NCBI GenBank assembly: GCA_015065925.1
Contig: SVPL01000001.1
Span: 1 to 64,000, forward strand
Direction: 5' to 3'
Origin: Oscillospiraceae bacterium
Lineage (GTDB): Bacteria; Bacillota; Clostridia; Oscillospirales; Acutalibacteraceae
DNA length: 64,000 nucleotides
Position numbers and translations under genes: made by a program. The stretch's first letter is position 1. Every line of letters begins with the position of its first letter. Of the stretch, positions 20,016 to 28,184 are shown piece after piece. Under the pieces are notes generated by a model. That model saw only the letters and a program-made list of their open reading frames with translations. It ran no database searches and had not been told where the DNA came from.

Positions 20016-20867
20016 TTACAGCTTATCTGCTAATGCCGCAAATTGCTCAAGACTTAGTTGCTCGGCGCGGACGGTTAAGGGGATATCCAACTCTGTTAAA
20101 GCCGAAGTGAGTTTTTCTTTTGAAACCACGCCCGAAGCCGAAACAGAGTTAACAAGTATTTTTCTGCGATGCTCAAAAGCGCCTCTGATAAGGCGGAAAA
20201 GCAATTTTTCATCCCTTACCTCTGCGACGGCAGACCTGCGGATTTTAAACTGAATAACCGCACTATCTACATTTGGAGCAGGAGTAAAGCTATCTCTGGG
20301 CACACCAAAAAGCATTTCACCCTCGGCATAAAAGGCGGCGGCTAGGGTAACCGCCCCAACATCTCTGCTTGGAATTTTTGCACAAAGTCGCTCGGCGGCT
20401 TCCTTTTGCACCATTACGGTAATACTTTCTACGGGGAGCTTGCTTTCCAAAAGAGACATTATTATGGGCGAGGTTATATAATAAGGGAGATTAGCGCAAA
20501 TTGTAACCCTTTTGCAGTCCTTAAACTCGTCCTCAATAAGCTTATTTAAATCAAGCTTTAAAACATCCGAAAAAATTACCGACGCGTTGGGATAATCCTC
20601 TAAGGTTTTGGCGAGTATTGGGCGCAATCTTTCATCAAGCTCTACCGCTATAACCTTTTTAGCAATTTCAGCAAGCTCTACCGTTAAAACGCCTATTCCG
20701 GGGCCGATTTCAATAACACCTGTGTCGGCGTCAGCGGCGGCAAAAGCCATTTCGGGACAAACAGAAGGATCGGTTAAAAAGTTTTGTCCCAAAGATTTTT
20801 TAAAGGTAAAGCCCGCATCGTGCAACAATTTTTCCACACAGCGTTTGTTTGAAAGATCATATTTCAT
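20016..20867 (-). CDS. rsmA: 16S rRNA dimethyladenosine transferase
   Basis: KSLGQNFLTD; IGPGIGVLT; NLPYYITSPI. Confidence 0.98.
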   Translation of the reverse strand: MKYDLSNKRCVEKLLHDAGFTFKKSLGQNFLTDPSVCPEMAFAAADADTGVIEIGPGIGVLTVELAEIAKKVIAVELDERLRPILAKTLEDYPNASVIFSDVLKLDLNKLIEDEFKDCKRVTICANLPYYITSPIIMSLLESKLPVESITVMVQKEAAERLCAKIPSRDVGAVTLAAAFYAEGEMLFGVPRDSFTPAPNVDSAVIQFKIRRSAVAEVRDEKLLFRLIRGAFEHRRKILVNSVSASGVVSKEKLTSALTELDIPLTVRAEQLSLEQFAALADKL

Positions 20868-20868
20868 T

Positions 20869-23478
20869 CTATTTTCCTCGTTTTAACGACTTTGCAAACT
20901 TTATAATTTCGGTAACAGCAAGGGGAACCAATGAAAGTAAAATCATCTCAAACACCATTGCCGCAGTAAGATTTTCCTTAAGCATAAATACAGTGTGAAG
21001 GGGACCTGAAATAATAAACAGGGTAAACAGGGCAACACCCAATGCCGCAAGCATACCTTTATTTGTGTGAAAGCCTATTTTAAAGATTGAAGCTTCACTT
21101 CTGAGGCTGAAAGCAAGTGTTACCTCTGAAAGAACCAAAACTGCAAAAAGCATTGATGAACCGCCTATTGCATATGCAACAATTCCGATAATTGCAATAA
21201 GCAAACCCTGTAAAATAATGGAAATGCCATATTCACCCGCAAAGAAACGCTCCTTTTTTGGAAGGGGAGGATGGTTCATAACATCATCCCCTGCTTTTTC
21301 AAAGGAAAGGCCGATTATAACGGCAAAGCCAACCACCAGATTGAGCCAAAGAATTGGCAAAGCCGTAAGTGCGGGATACCCGAAAATTATTATCTCTAAA
21401 AGCATTAAGAGAAGCTCACCCAAGGCGCAACTTAACACCTGTGATGCAACGCGCTTTATATTTGCGTAAATTCCGCGCGATTCCTTTATAGCGCCCACAA
21501 CAGAAATATAACTGTCCTCGGTTAGAACCACATCTGCGGCACCCTTTGCAATATCAGTACCCGTAACACCCATTGCGCAACCAACATCAGCAGCCTTTAA
21601 AATAGCGGCATCATCAACGCTGTCGCCCGTTACGGCAACCGTTTCACCCAGCTCCTTAAAGGTCTCTACAATACGCAATTTATCCTCAGCGGTTATTCTG
21701 GAGTAGACCGCGATATTATTAATTTCTGTGCGGAAGGTTTCATCATCCATTTCGGCAAGCTCATTACCTGTAATAGCCTTTTGACCTTCCTTTAAAATCC
21801 CAAGACCTTTGGCAATAGCCTCGGCGGCAATTATGTGGTCGCCCGTTATCATAACGGTGCGTATTCCTGCCCCTTCACTCTCACGCAATGCCGCGGTGGT
21901 TTCTCGACTAATGGTGTCGGTCATACCAAAGACGCCCATTAAGGTCAGGTCACATTCCATATTTTCGGGATTAGGATTGGAAGGTACCTCCTCCAAAGGC
22001 TTCATAGCAACGGCAATGGTGCGAAGTCCCCGTTTGCTCATTTCCTCGGTTGCCTTAATAACGCCCTCTATATTTCCTGCGGTACAGCAGTTAACCAAAA
22101 TGTCGGGAGAACCCTTAACAATGGCGAAGGGACGGTTATTTATCATATTAATGGTGGTCATAAGCTTTCTTGCCGAATCAAATGGTACCTCTGCCATACG
22201 GGGATAGATGTTTTCAAGCTCTTCCTTAGTAAGACCGCAATAGTCGATTGAGGCGGAAACTATGCTTACCTCGGTAGGATCACCAATAGGGCGGATTTTT
22301 CCACCCGCCAAGACCTGAGCAGTAGAATTTCCGCAAAGGGCTGCGGTGCGTATAAGGGTTACCGCATTTTCAGAAGGGGCGTCTAAATTCAAATCCACAA
22401 GATTGGTACCGTCAAAAACCATAGCCATTTTCATACGGTTTTTTGTAAGAGTACCTGTTTTATCTGAAATAATAAGAGAAACTCTGCCAAGGCTTTCAAC
22501 CGCTATGGGATTTTGAATTGCGGCTTTACATTTAACAAGTCTGCGAGCGCCAAAGCCTAAAATTATATTCACAGCCTGTGCCGCCTCCTCGGGGATAGCG
22601 GCAACCGCCAAGGAGGTTGCGGTAAGAAGCATTTCTAATACCATAAGAGCAAAATTTTCGGTTTTAAGTCCACCTAAAACACCTATTAAAAAGATTATAA
22701 AGCAGACTATAAGTATACCTATTCTTGCCATATGACCAATTTCTATAAGGCGACGCTTAACAGGAAGCTCACTGCCCTCGGTGATTTCCACAAGGGTTTC
22801 CTGTCTTGCAAGCTCGGTGTTCATACCCGTGTCGGTAACTATTATCTTAGCACTTCCAAAAAGCACCGAACAACCTGCGTATACCATATTTTTTCGCATT
22901 TCTATTTCGGCAATATCCTCAGGTGTAAAATCCGCCTGCTTCTCATTGGGAGCAGCCACTCCGCAAACGGCAGACTCATCACAGGTTAAGGAATAGCTTT
23001 CCAAAACACGACCGTCGGCAGGTATATAATCCCCCTGCTCTAGCAAAACAATATCGCCCGGTACCAAAAATGATGCCGGAACCTCTGAAACCTTACCGTC
23101 ACGAAATACCTTTGCCGAGGCGGCAATATCCCCTTTAAGCTTCTTAAACTGCTCATCTGCCCTTTGACCAACCAAAACATCTAAGGTGGCATTTAAAGCA
23201 AGAAGCACAAGAACAATTAAAGGAACATACCAACCGTCATTCTTCGCTATAATATTAACAACAAAAACAATTGCAGATATTATCATAAGCAAAACATCTA
23301 AGGTAGGGGTTAGGTGCTTAAACACCTTTTTTACTATGTTTTTATCGTCGGGTGCAGTACGGGTGTTTTCACCAAACTGCGCAATTTTTCCCGCAATTTC
23401 AGCCGAGGAAAGGCCTGTTTCGGTGTTAACACCCAACTCTTTTTTAACATCTTCAATATTTGAACTATGCCAGATCAT
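20869..23478 (-). CDS. P-type cation-transporting ATPase (P2-like) with atypical ion-site residues
   Basis: Phosphorylation motif SDKTGTLTKNRM; TGD..AA; VTGDSVDDAAILKAADVG; start MIWHSS with GGAGG SD. Confidence 0.93.
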   Translation of the reverse strand: MIWHSSNIEDVKKELGVNTETGLSSAEIAGKIAQFGENTRTAPDDKNIVKKVFKHLTPTLDVLLMIISAIVFVVNIIAKNDGWYVPLIVLVLLALNATLDVLVGQRADEQFKKLKGDIAASAKVFRDGKVSEVPASFLVPGDIVLLEQGDYIPADGRVLESYSLTCDESAVCGVAAPNEKQADFTPEDIAEIEMRKNMVYAGCSVLFGSAKIIVTDTGMNTELARQETLVEITEGSELPVKRRLIEIGHMARIGILIVCFIIFLIGVLGGLKTENFALMVLEMLLTATSLAVAAIPEEAAQAVNIILGFGARRLVKCKAAIQNPIAVESLGRVSLIISDKTGTLTKNRMKMAMVFDGTNLVDLNLDAPSENAVTLIRTAALCGNSTAQVLAGGKIRPIGDPTEVSIVSASIDYCGLTKEELENIYPRMAEVPFDSARKLMTTINMINNRPFAIVKGSPDILVNCCTAGNIEGVIKATEEMSKRGLRTIAVAMKPLEEVPSNPNPENMECDLTLMGVFGMTDTISRETTAALRESEGAGIRTVMITGDHIIAAEAIAKGLGILKEGQKAITGNELAEMDDETFRTEINNIAVYSRITAEDKLRIVETFKELGETVAVTGDSVDDAAILKAADVGCAMGVTGTDIAKGAADVVLTEDSYISVVGAIKESRGIYANIKRVASQVLSCALGELLLMLLEIIIFGYPALTALPILWLNLVVGFAVIIGLSFEKAGDDVMNHPPLPKKERFFAGEYGISIILQGLLIAIIGIVAYAIGGSSMLFAVLVLSEVTLAFSLRSEASIFKIGFHTNKGMLAALGVALFTLFIISGPLHTVFMLKENLTAAMVFEMILLSLVPLAVTEIIKFAKSLKRGK

Positions 23479-23644
23479 AAATAATCCTCCGGTGATTTTT
23501 TCAATATACAGAGATATTATACTATATTTTTTAAGATTTTGCAATCAAAAGAATGGCAGAATTGGAAAAATTTCATAAATTTGCTCAGCAACATCCTTCT
23601 CATTTGATATGTAACGATTTGTAAAAAACTATATTCACAAATAT

Positions 23645-23672
23645 ACACTTATTGTGTGTAGACTTATTGTGT
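23645..23672 (+). promoter_or_regulatory. Two tandem operator-like sites (ACACttattGTGT, AGACttattGTGT; 15-bp period) upstream of the R-M operon
   Basis: ACTTATTGTGT repeated exactly at 23647-23657 and 23662-23672; each site is a partial inverted repeat. Confidence 0.6.
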
Positions 23673-23716
23673 TCCTTTGAATAAAATTTTATTAGATTTG
23701 TATGGAGGTAAAACAT

Positions 23717-23926
23717 ATGGATATCATCAAAGTTTTTGGTTCTAATGTTCGAAAATACCGCACTCAACAAAAAATCTCACAAGAAAAATTTGCTGAAAAT
23801 TGTGGTCTACATAGAACTTATATCAGTGATATAGAATGTTTCCGCCGTAGCATCTCATTAGACAATATCCAAAGAATCGCAGATGCTCTTGGCGTAGAAA
23901 CCTACAAATTGTTTTTGGAGGAATAA
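23717..23926 (+). CDS. Xre-family HTH regulator, likely R-M controller (C) protein
   Basis: VRKYRTQQKISQEKFAENCGLHRTYISDIECFRRSISLDNIQRIADALGV; first gene of the R-M operon. Confidence 0.85.
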   Translation: MDIIKVFGSNVRKYRTQQKISQEKFAENCGLHRTYISDIECFRRSISLDNIQRIADALGVETYKLFLEE

Positions 23927-23929
23927 TTA

Positions 23930-24793
23930 ATGCGAAATACTATTAAACAGATTGTTTTTGAAGAATTTTCTAAACTTACGGATTTGATTGAAAAGGATTT
24001 TGCTGCTAACTATAAAAGAAAGGTAAACAATTTCCTTCTCAGTCAGATGGATGAAAATATAACAGCAAGCATGGTTTTCGTTAGTAGCTTTGAATCCAAA
24101 AGCGGTTTCGCAATTGAAACTTGCGCAAAGCGTATTGCAAGGCTGAAATTTGGCGAAGAAAATGTTCCTACTATCGTTAACCCCCGAAACCTTCCGCACA
24201 ACTTTGACGAAACAAGAATATCAGGACAGATTGTTGTTACTGATGTTGATACACATAACGGCAATCTTCGCGGAGAAATTTCTGCTTTTAGAGCTAACAA
24301 CGAGGCAAGAGGTGCAGGTAAAATGCGCATCGAAAGCGGTGTTACCCAAAGCAGTATCAAAGAACACCTTCTTCCTCTTTCTGAAAAGTATCGTACCACC
24401 GAAATTTATTCCAAGCCAGTAGATTTGGCTTTCTTTGACGGCGCAGAATGGAATGTTATGGAACTTAAAGCCGGCGGAGATCTCGATAGCTCTAACGCTC
24501 CCTCAAATGTTGAAAAACTTCTTACCATTTATGTGGATATGGGTATTGAGAACTGCAAGGCCTATTTTGCTACTCTCTACAATAAAGACGGAGAAGGCAA
24601 TACTTGGAAAGGTGCTGTTAAAAAGCATTTAGCATATCCCGAAATGTTCTTAATTGGCAAAAATCTTTGGACAAAAATTCTCCCTGATGGTATTCCTTTT
24701 GAAGAATTTGAAGAAATTTACAAAGAAGCTTTGGAAGAAATTGGCTTAAATAACCGCATTGTTGAAATGATTAACAAGTGTATTAACAGTTGA
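23930..24793 (+). CDS. Type II restriction endonuclease (PD-(D/E)XK; possibly TdeIII/MjaII-related)
   Basis: PVDLAFFDGAEWNVMELKAGGDLDSSNA nuclease-type core; between C-like regulator and MTase; family name recalled, not searched. Confidence 0.75.
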   Translation: MRNTIKQIVFEEFSKLTDLIEKDFAANYKRKVNNFLLSQMDENITASMVFVSSFESKSGFAIETCAKRIARLKFGEENVPTIVNPRNLPHNFDETRISGQIVVTDVDTHNGNLRGEISAFRANNEARGAGKMRIESGVTQSSIKEHLLPLSEKYRTTEIYSKPVDLAFFDGAEWNVMELKAGGDLDSSNAPSNVEKLLTIYVDMGIENCKAYFATLYNKDGEGNTWKGAVKKHLAYPEMFLIGKNLWTKILPDGIPFEEFEEIYKEALEEIGLNNRIVEMINKCINS

Positions 24794-24794
24794 T

Positions 24795-25520
24795 ATGTAT
24801 AAGGTTGAAAAAATTAAATCAAAGAGATACACCCTTGTCAACGGAGATTGTCTCAATTATTTGAGTCAAATTCCAGACAATAGCATTGATCTTATTTTAA
24901 CTGATCCTCCGTATAATATTGCGCAATATTCTACAGGCAATATTGATTTGCCCGGTCGAAGTGCACTTAATAATGACTTGGGTGAATGGGATCTTAAAGA
25001 AATTGATCCATTTGCCTTGTTGGATGATTTTAAAAGAATACTAAAGCCAAACGGCAATATTTTTGTGTTTACAAGTTACAATCTAATAGGAAAATGGCAC
25101 GCAGCTTTCGATAGTGAGTTTGATACATTTCAATTTTTTGTGTGGCACAAGACCAATCCTGCGCCCAAAATCTTTAAAAACGGATTTCTTAATAGTTGCG
25201 AAATGATTGCTTGCATGTGGAACAAAGGTCACAAATGGAATTTTACAACTCAAAACGAAATGCATAATTTTTTTCAAAGTCCTATATGTATGCGCCCAGA
25301 GCGCCTCTCCAATCCTAAACATCCTGCACAGAAACCCGTCGCACTTCTTGAACATATTATAAACATCGCTTCTAATGAAGGCGATGTTGTCTTCGATCCT
25401 TTTATGGGTGTTGGCTCAGCAGGTGTGGCGGCGTTAAAAAATGGACGAAAATATATTGGAATAGAAATTGAAAAAGACTATTTCTATGCTGCCGAAAAAA
25501 GATTAAGTATTATAAAATGA
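24795..25520 (+). CDS. Beta-class DNA amino-methyltransferase (N6-A/N4-C)
   Basis: Motif IV DPPYNI precedes motif I FDPFMGVGSAGVAALKNGRKYIGIEIE; ATG follows the nuclease stop by 1 nt. Confidence 0.93.
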   Translation: MYKVEKIKSKRYTLVNGDCLNYLSQIPDNSIDLILTDPPYNIAQYSTGNIDLPGRSALNNDLGEWDLKEIDPFALLDDFKRILKPNGNIFVFTSYNLIGKWHAAFDSEFDTFQFFVWHKTNPAPKIFKNGFLNSCEMIACMWNKGHKWNFTTQNEMHNFFQSPICMRPERLSNPKHPAQKPVALLEHIINIASNEGDVVFDPFMGVGSAGVAALKNGRKYIGIEIEKDYFYAAEKRLSIIK

Positions 25521-25533
25521 AAGGAGGATAATA

Positions 25534-25788
25534 ATGAGTTGTTATAGTGAAAACGAAATTGTGGATGTTGTGTTAGAAATAATAAGAAACAATCCTGGAA
25601 TACGTACATCCGAGCTTATAGATGAAGCAAGAGCTCAAATGAAACCCGATGGCGAAGATCTTGATATTTTAGACAATCGAAATGATGATAAATTTTCTCA
25701 AAAAGTTCGAAATATCAAGAGCCACGATACTATTGCAGCACAAGTTAGAACTGTTGGCATACATAACCGTCAATGGTTTCTAAAGTAA
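25534..25788 (+). CDS. 84-aa winged-helix-like small protein of the R-M operon
   Basis: Strong SD AAAGGAGG; NNPGIRTSELIDEA, DDKFSQKVRNIKSH, NRQWFLK pattern. Confidence 0.75.
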   Translation: MSCYSENEIVDVVLEIIRNNPGIRTSELIDEARAQMKPDGEDLDILDNRNDDKFSQKVRNIKSHDTIAAQVRTVGIHNRQWFLK

Positions 25789-25793
25789 CTAAA

Positions 25794-25824
25794 CTAACCT
25801 CTCGGCTTTAAACCGAGAGGTTAG
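25794..25824. terminator. Bidirectional terminator hairpin between convergent R-M genes; overlaps the 3' end of the Dam-like CDS
   Basis: CTAACCTCTCGGctttaaaCCGAGAGGTTAG. Confidence 0.8.
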
Positions 25825-26926
25825 TAATAATTAGGTGTTCAACGTCTCTATCATTTCGACTTCTAACATTGTAAGTATATTGTTTATCAAAACTTAGAAT
25901 ATTGAAATCTTTCTCATATAAGCCGTTGATAAAGTCGGTGTTTTTGATAACAAGGATAAATTTGGCAAGCGTTTTCCTTAAAGCATGCGCCAGACGTTCT
26001 TGATCAAACTTTGTAAAGTCTTTGCCCTCATAATCGGAAAAGTCTGTATCATAAGGGGGATCTAAGAACATGAAGTCATTGCTTGTAAGATTGACATTTT
26101 TAAAGAAGTCTTCAAAATCAGAGCAATGAATATCTGTGTTAGCAAATAATTGATCGATTTCTCTGTTAAACATATTATCGATTTTTGCCTTCATATCTTT
26201 TCTGTTGTAAGACATGCCACCATAGGGGATGTTGAATTCGCCCTTGGCATTATAGCGGAACATGGAGCCGTAACAATATTCTCTGATGAAATAGAAGTTT
26301 GCAGCTTGATATTGAATAGATTGATCAGTGATTCTACCGAGACTAATATCATTAAAGATTTTGCGGAAATACATATAATATCCGCTTGTAAATCCGGTAA
26401 TCAAGTTCTCGCATAAATCTTCTGTTGTGAATGGCTTTTTATTGTAATTAGCAACCGTTCTGACAAATTTATCTTCAACCATTTGATGAAGGAAAGAGTC
26501 AAAGTCAGCTTTATCTAAAAGAAGTTTCTCACTGAAGCCGGAGTTTATTTTATCCGACATACTTGATATCAGTGCTTCTAATGTATACCTCAACTCGTCC
26601 TTTTGAATTAAACCTTCTTTTAACTTGAAAAAGATATGTAATAATTCGTTTGTTTCTTTGCTACATACGGATACAATATTATTAAAACTGTTATTGTAGC
26701 ACATCAAAAGATCATAAAGCTGTTTATCTTGATTTTTGATTAGTTTATAATATTGAATTAAAGATTCGGAGATATCGTTAATTGCAGCAGACTTAGGAGC
26801 AAGATGAAAGAACAGCGCACCACCGCCAAAAAATGGTTCAATATAACGTTTATAATCAGGTATAAGATGTTCGATTTTATCAATTTCTCTTGATTTGCCA
26901 CCAGGCCATTTAATGATTGGATTCAC
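25808..26926 (-). CDS. Alpha-class (Dam/D12) adenine-specific DNA methyltransferase, GTG start
   Basis: IIKWPGGKSREIDKI; YIEPFFGGGALFFHL; MFLDPPYDTDFSDY. Confidence 0.94.
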   Translation of the reverse strand: MNPIIKWPGGKSREIDKIEHLIPDYKRYIEPFFGGGALFFHLAPKSAAINDISESLIQYYKLIKNQDKQLYDLLMCYNNSFNNIVSVCSKETNELLHIFFKLKEGLIQKDELRYTLEALISSMSDKINSGFSEKLLLDKADFDSFLHQMVEDKFVRTVANYNKKPFTTEDLCENLITGFTSGYYMYFRKIFNDISLGRITDQSIQYQAANFYFIREYCYGSMFRYNAKGEFNIPYGGMSYNRKDMKAKIDNMFNREIDQLFANTDIHCSDFEDFFKNVNLTSNDFMFLDPPYDTDFSDYEGKDFTKFDQERLAHALRKTLAKFILVIKNTDFINGLYEKDFNILSFDKQYTYNVRSRNDRDVEHLIITNLSV

Positions 26927-27051
26927 GATATCACCTCAATTCTTTTATAGTATAACACAAAATCAAAAAATATGAAAGCCTTTTTAAGCATAATTTTAAT
27001 TTGTTTTTTTGACTTTGTAGATAACATTTTATTAAAATAGAAACAAAAATA

Positions 27052-27080
27052 TTGACTATTATGGCAAAAGGGGTTAAAAT
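27052..27080 (+). promoter_or_regulatory. Sigma-A-type promoter for the DUF1292 gene (TTGACT-N17-TAAAAT)
   Basis: Hexamers and 17-nt spacing upstream of 27127. Confidence 0.7.
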
Positions 27081-27126
27081 AGTCTTAGCAGAAATCTGTT
27101 AATTTATAGAAAACGAGGTGCTCCCT

Positions 27127-27432
27127 ATGGAAAACCAAAATTTTGGGAATGATATAATTACCCTTACCGATGATGACGGTAAAAATTACGAATTTGAAAT
27201 AATAGACGCTATTGAGACCGACGACGGCAGATACCTTGCAATGATTCCTTATATTTCCGACCCTAAAGCAAAGTTAGACGATAGCGGCGAGCTTGTTATT
27301 GTTAAGGTTTTTGAAGACGAAAACGGTGATGAGTATTTTGAGGATATTCCCGATGACGACGAGTACGAAACCGTAGCCGATTTGTTTATAAACCGTTTGC
27401 AGGATGCATTTGAAATAAACGAAGAGGACTAA
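27127..27432 (+). CDS. DUF1292-family acidic protein
   Basis: DIITLTDDDGKNYEFEIIDAIETDDGRYLAMIPY...GDEYFEDIPDDDEYETV. Confidence 0.88.
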   Translation: MENQNFGNDIITLTDDDGKNYEFEIIDAIETDDGRYLAMIPYISDPKAKLDDSGELVIVKVFEDENGDEYFEDIPDDDEYETVADLFINRLQDAFEINEED

Positions 27433-27541
27433 GTTCTTTTATTAAGAATAAGATTTGTAGTTTGAAAGGCAGATTGATTGCGAAATTTTTTCTCCCCTTC
27501 CACCGCAAGCAGTCCGGTCTCCTCCTTTTCGCAGTCTTTTC

Positions 27542-27590
27542 GGGCGCGGAACGAGGCACTACTATACACAAATTACTATCCCGCAATAAA
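27542..27590 (-). repeat. Dispersed repeat element (third copy, inverted): TTTATTGCGGGAT-N21-CCTCGTTCCGCGCCC
   Basis: Same two boxes and same 21-nt spacing as the tandem copies at 42283-42460. Confidence 0.75.
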
Positions 27591-27649
27591 CCCGGACTAG
27601 TCCGGCCTTCCCTGTTCGCGGACCGTGGTAAATTATAACCCTACAACCT

Positions 27650-27800
27650 TTTTATCGGGGACCTTTCTCCTGCGGCGGGCTTGCAGACCTCCCGGCACTG
27701 TCTTTGAGCAGTGTTGGACGAAGGGAGCGCGAAACCGCGGGGCGGCCACCCACCTGCTTGTTTTTGCAGGTTATCAATTGCCACTTACGGCAGGGCAGGC
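27650..27800 (+). ncRNA. Structured non-coding RNA candidate, possibly 6S (SsrS)-like
   Basis: GC-rich island in AT-rich intergenic DNA with nested stems: CTCCC/GGGAG around CACTG..CAGTG; ACCTGC..GCAGGT; family assignment from recall only. Confidence 0.4.
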
Positions 27801-27892
27801 TTTCTTTATAAAGCCTATAATTACAATAAGTAAAAGGAATTGTCTTGAGTTAATCCTCAGGGCAATTTTTTATTACGCTATGCTATTAAAAA

Positions 27893-27920
27893 AATTCCCA
27901 ACCGATTACTCGGTTGGGAA
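27893..27920. terminator. Intrinsic terminator hairpin
   Basis: TTCCCAACCGAttacTCGGTTGGGAA with flanking A/T runs. Confidence 0.75.
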
Positions 27921-27934
27921 CAAAATACTTTTAA

Positions 27935-28105
27935 TTATTCAGCATCATCTAAGATAACATCAGGATCGGGTTCGCAATCACACTCGATATAGTCCATATC
28001 CTTTTTAGTGTTGAGATAGCGGTTTACAAAAACTGCCACACCTGCTGCCATAGCAGTAACTGCAACTGCGGCTGCAATTATCCACATAAGAGTTCTAAAT
28101 TTCAT
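27935..28105 (-). CDS. 56-aa single-TM small protein MKFRTLMWIIAAAVAVTAMAAGVAVFVNRYLNTKKDMDYIECDCEPDPDVILDDAE
   Basis: Own translation, below the ORF-track cutoff; AAGGAGG SD 8 nt upstream of ATG. Confidence 0.8.
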   Translation of the reverse strand: MKFRTLMWIIAAAVAVTAMAAGVAVFVNRYLNTKKDMDYIECDCEPDPDVILDDAE

Positions 28106-28184
28106 TTAAAACAACCTCCTTAAAAACTGTTTAATATATTATAACCTATTTTGGACGCAATGTCAAATAAATTATTAAATCCAT

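Noticed and set aside
27625-27957. 110-aa plus-strand ORF
   Set aside because: Overlaps the GC-rich structured RNA candidate and a terminator; composition not protein-like; no convincing SD
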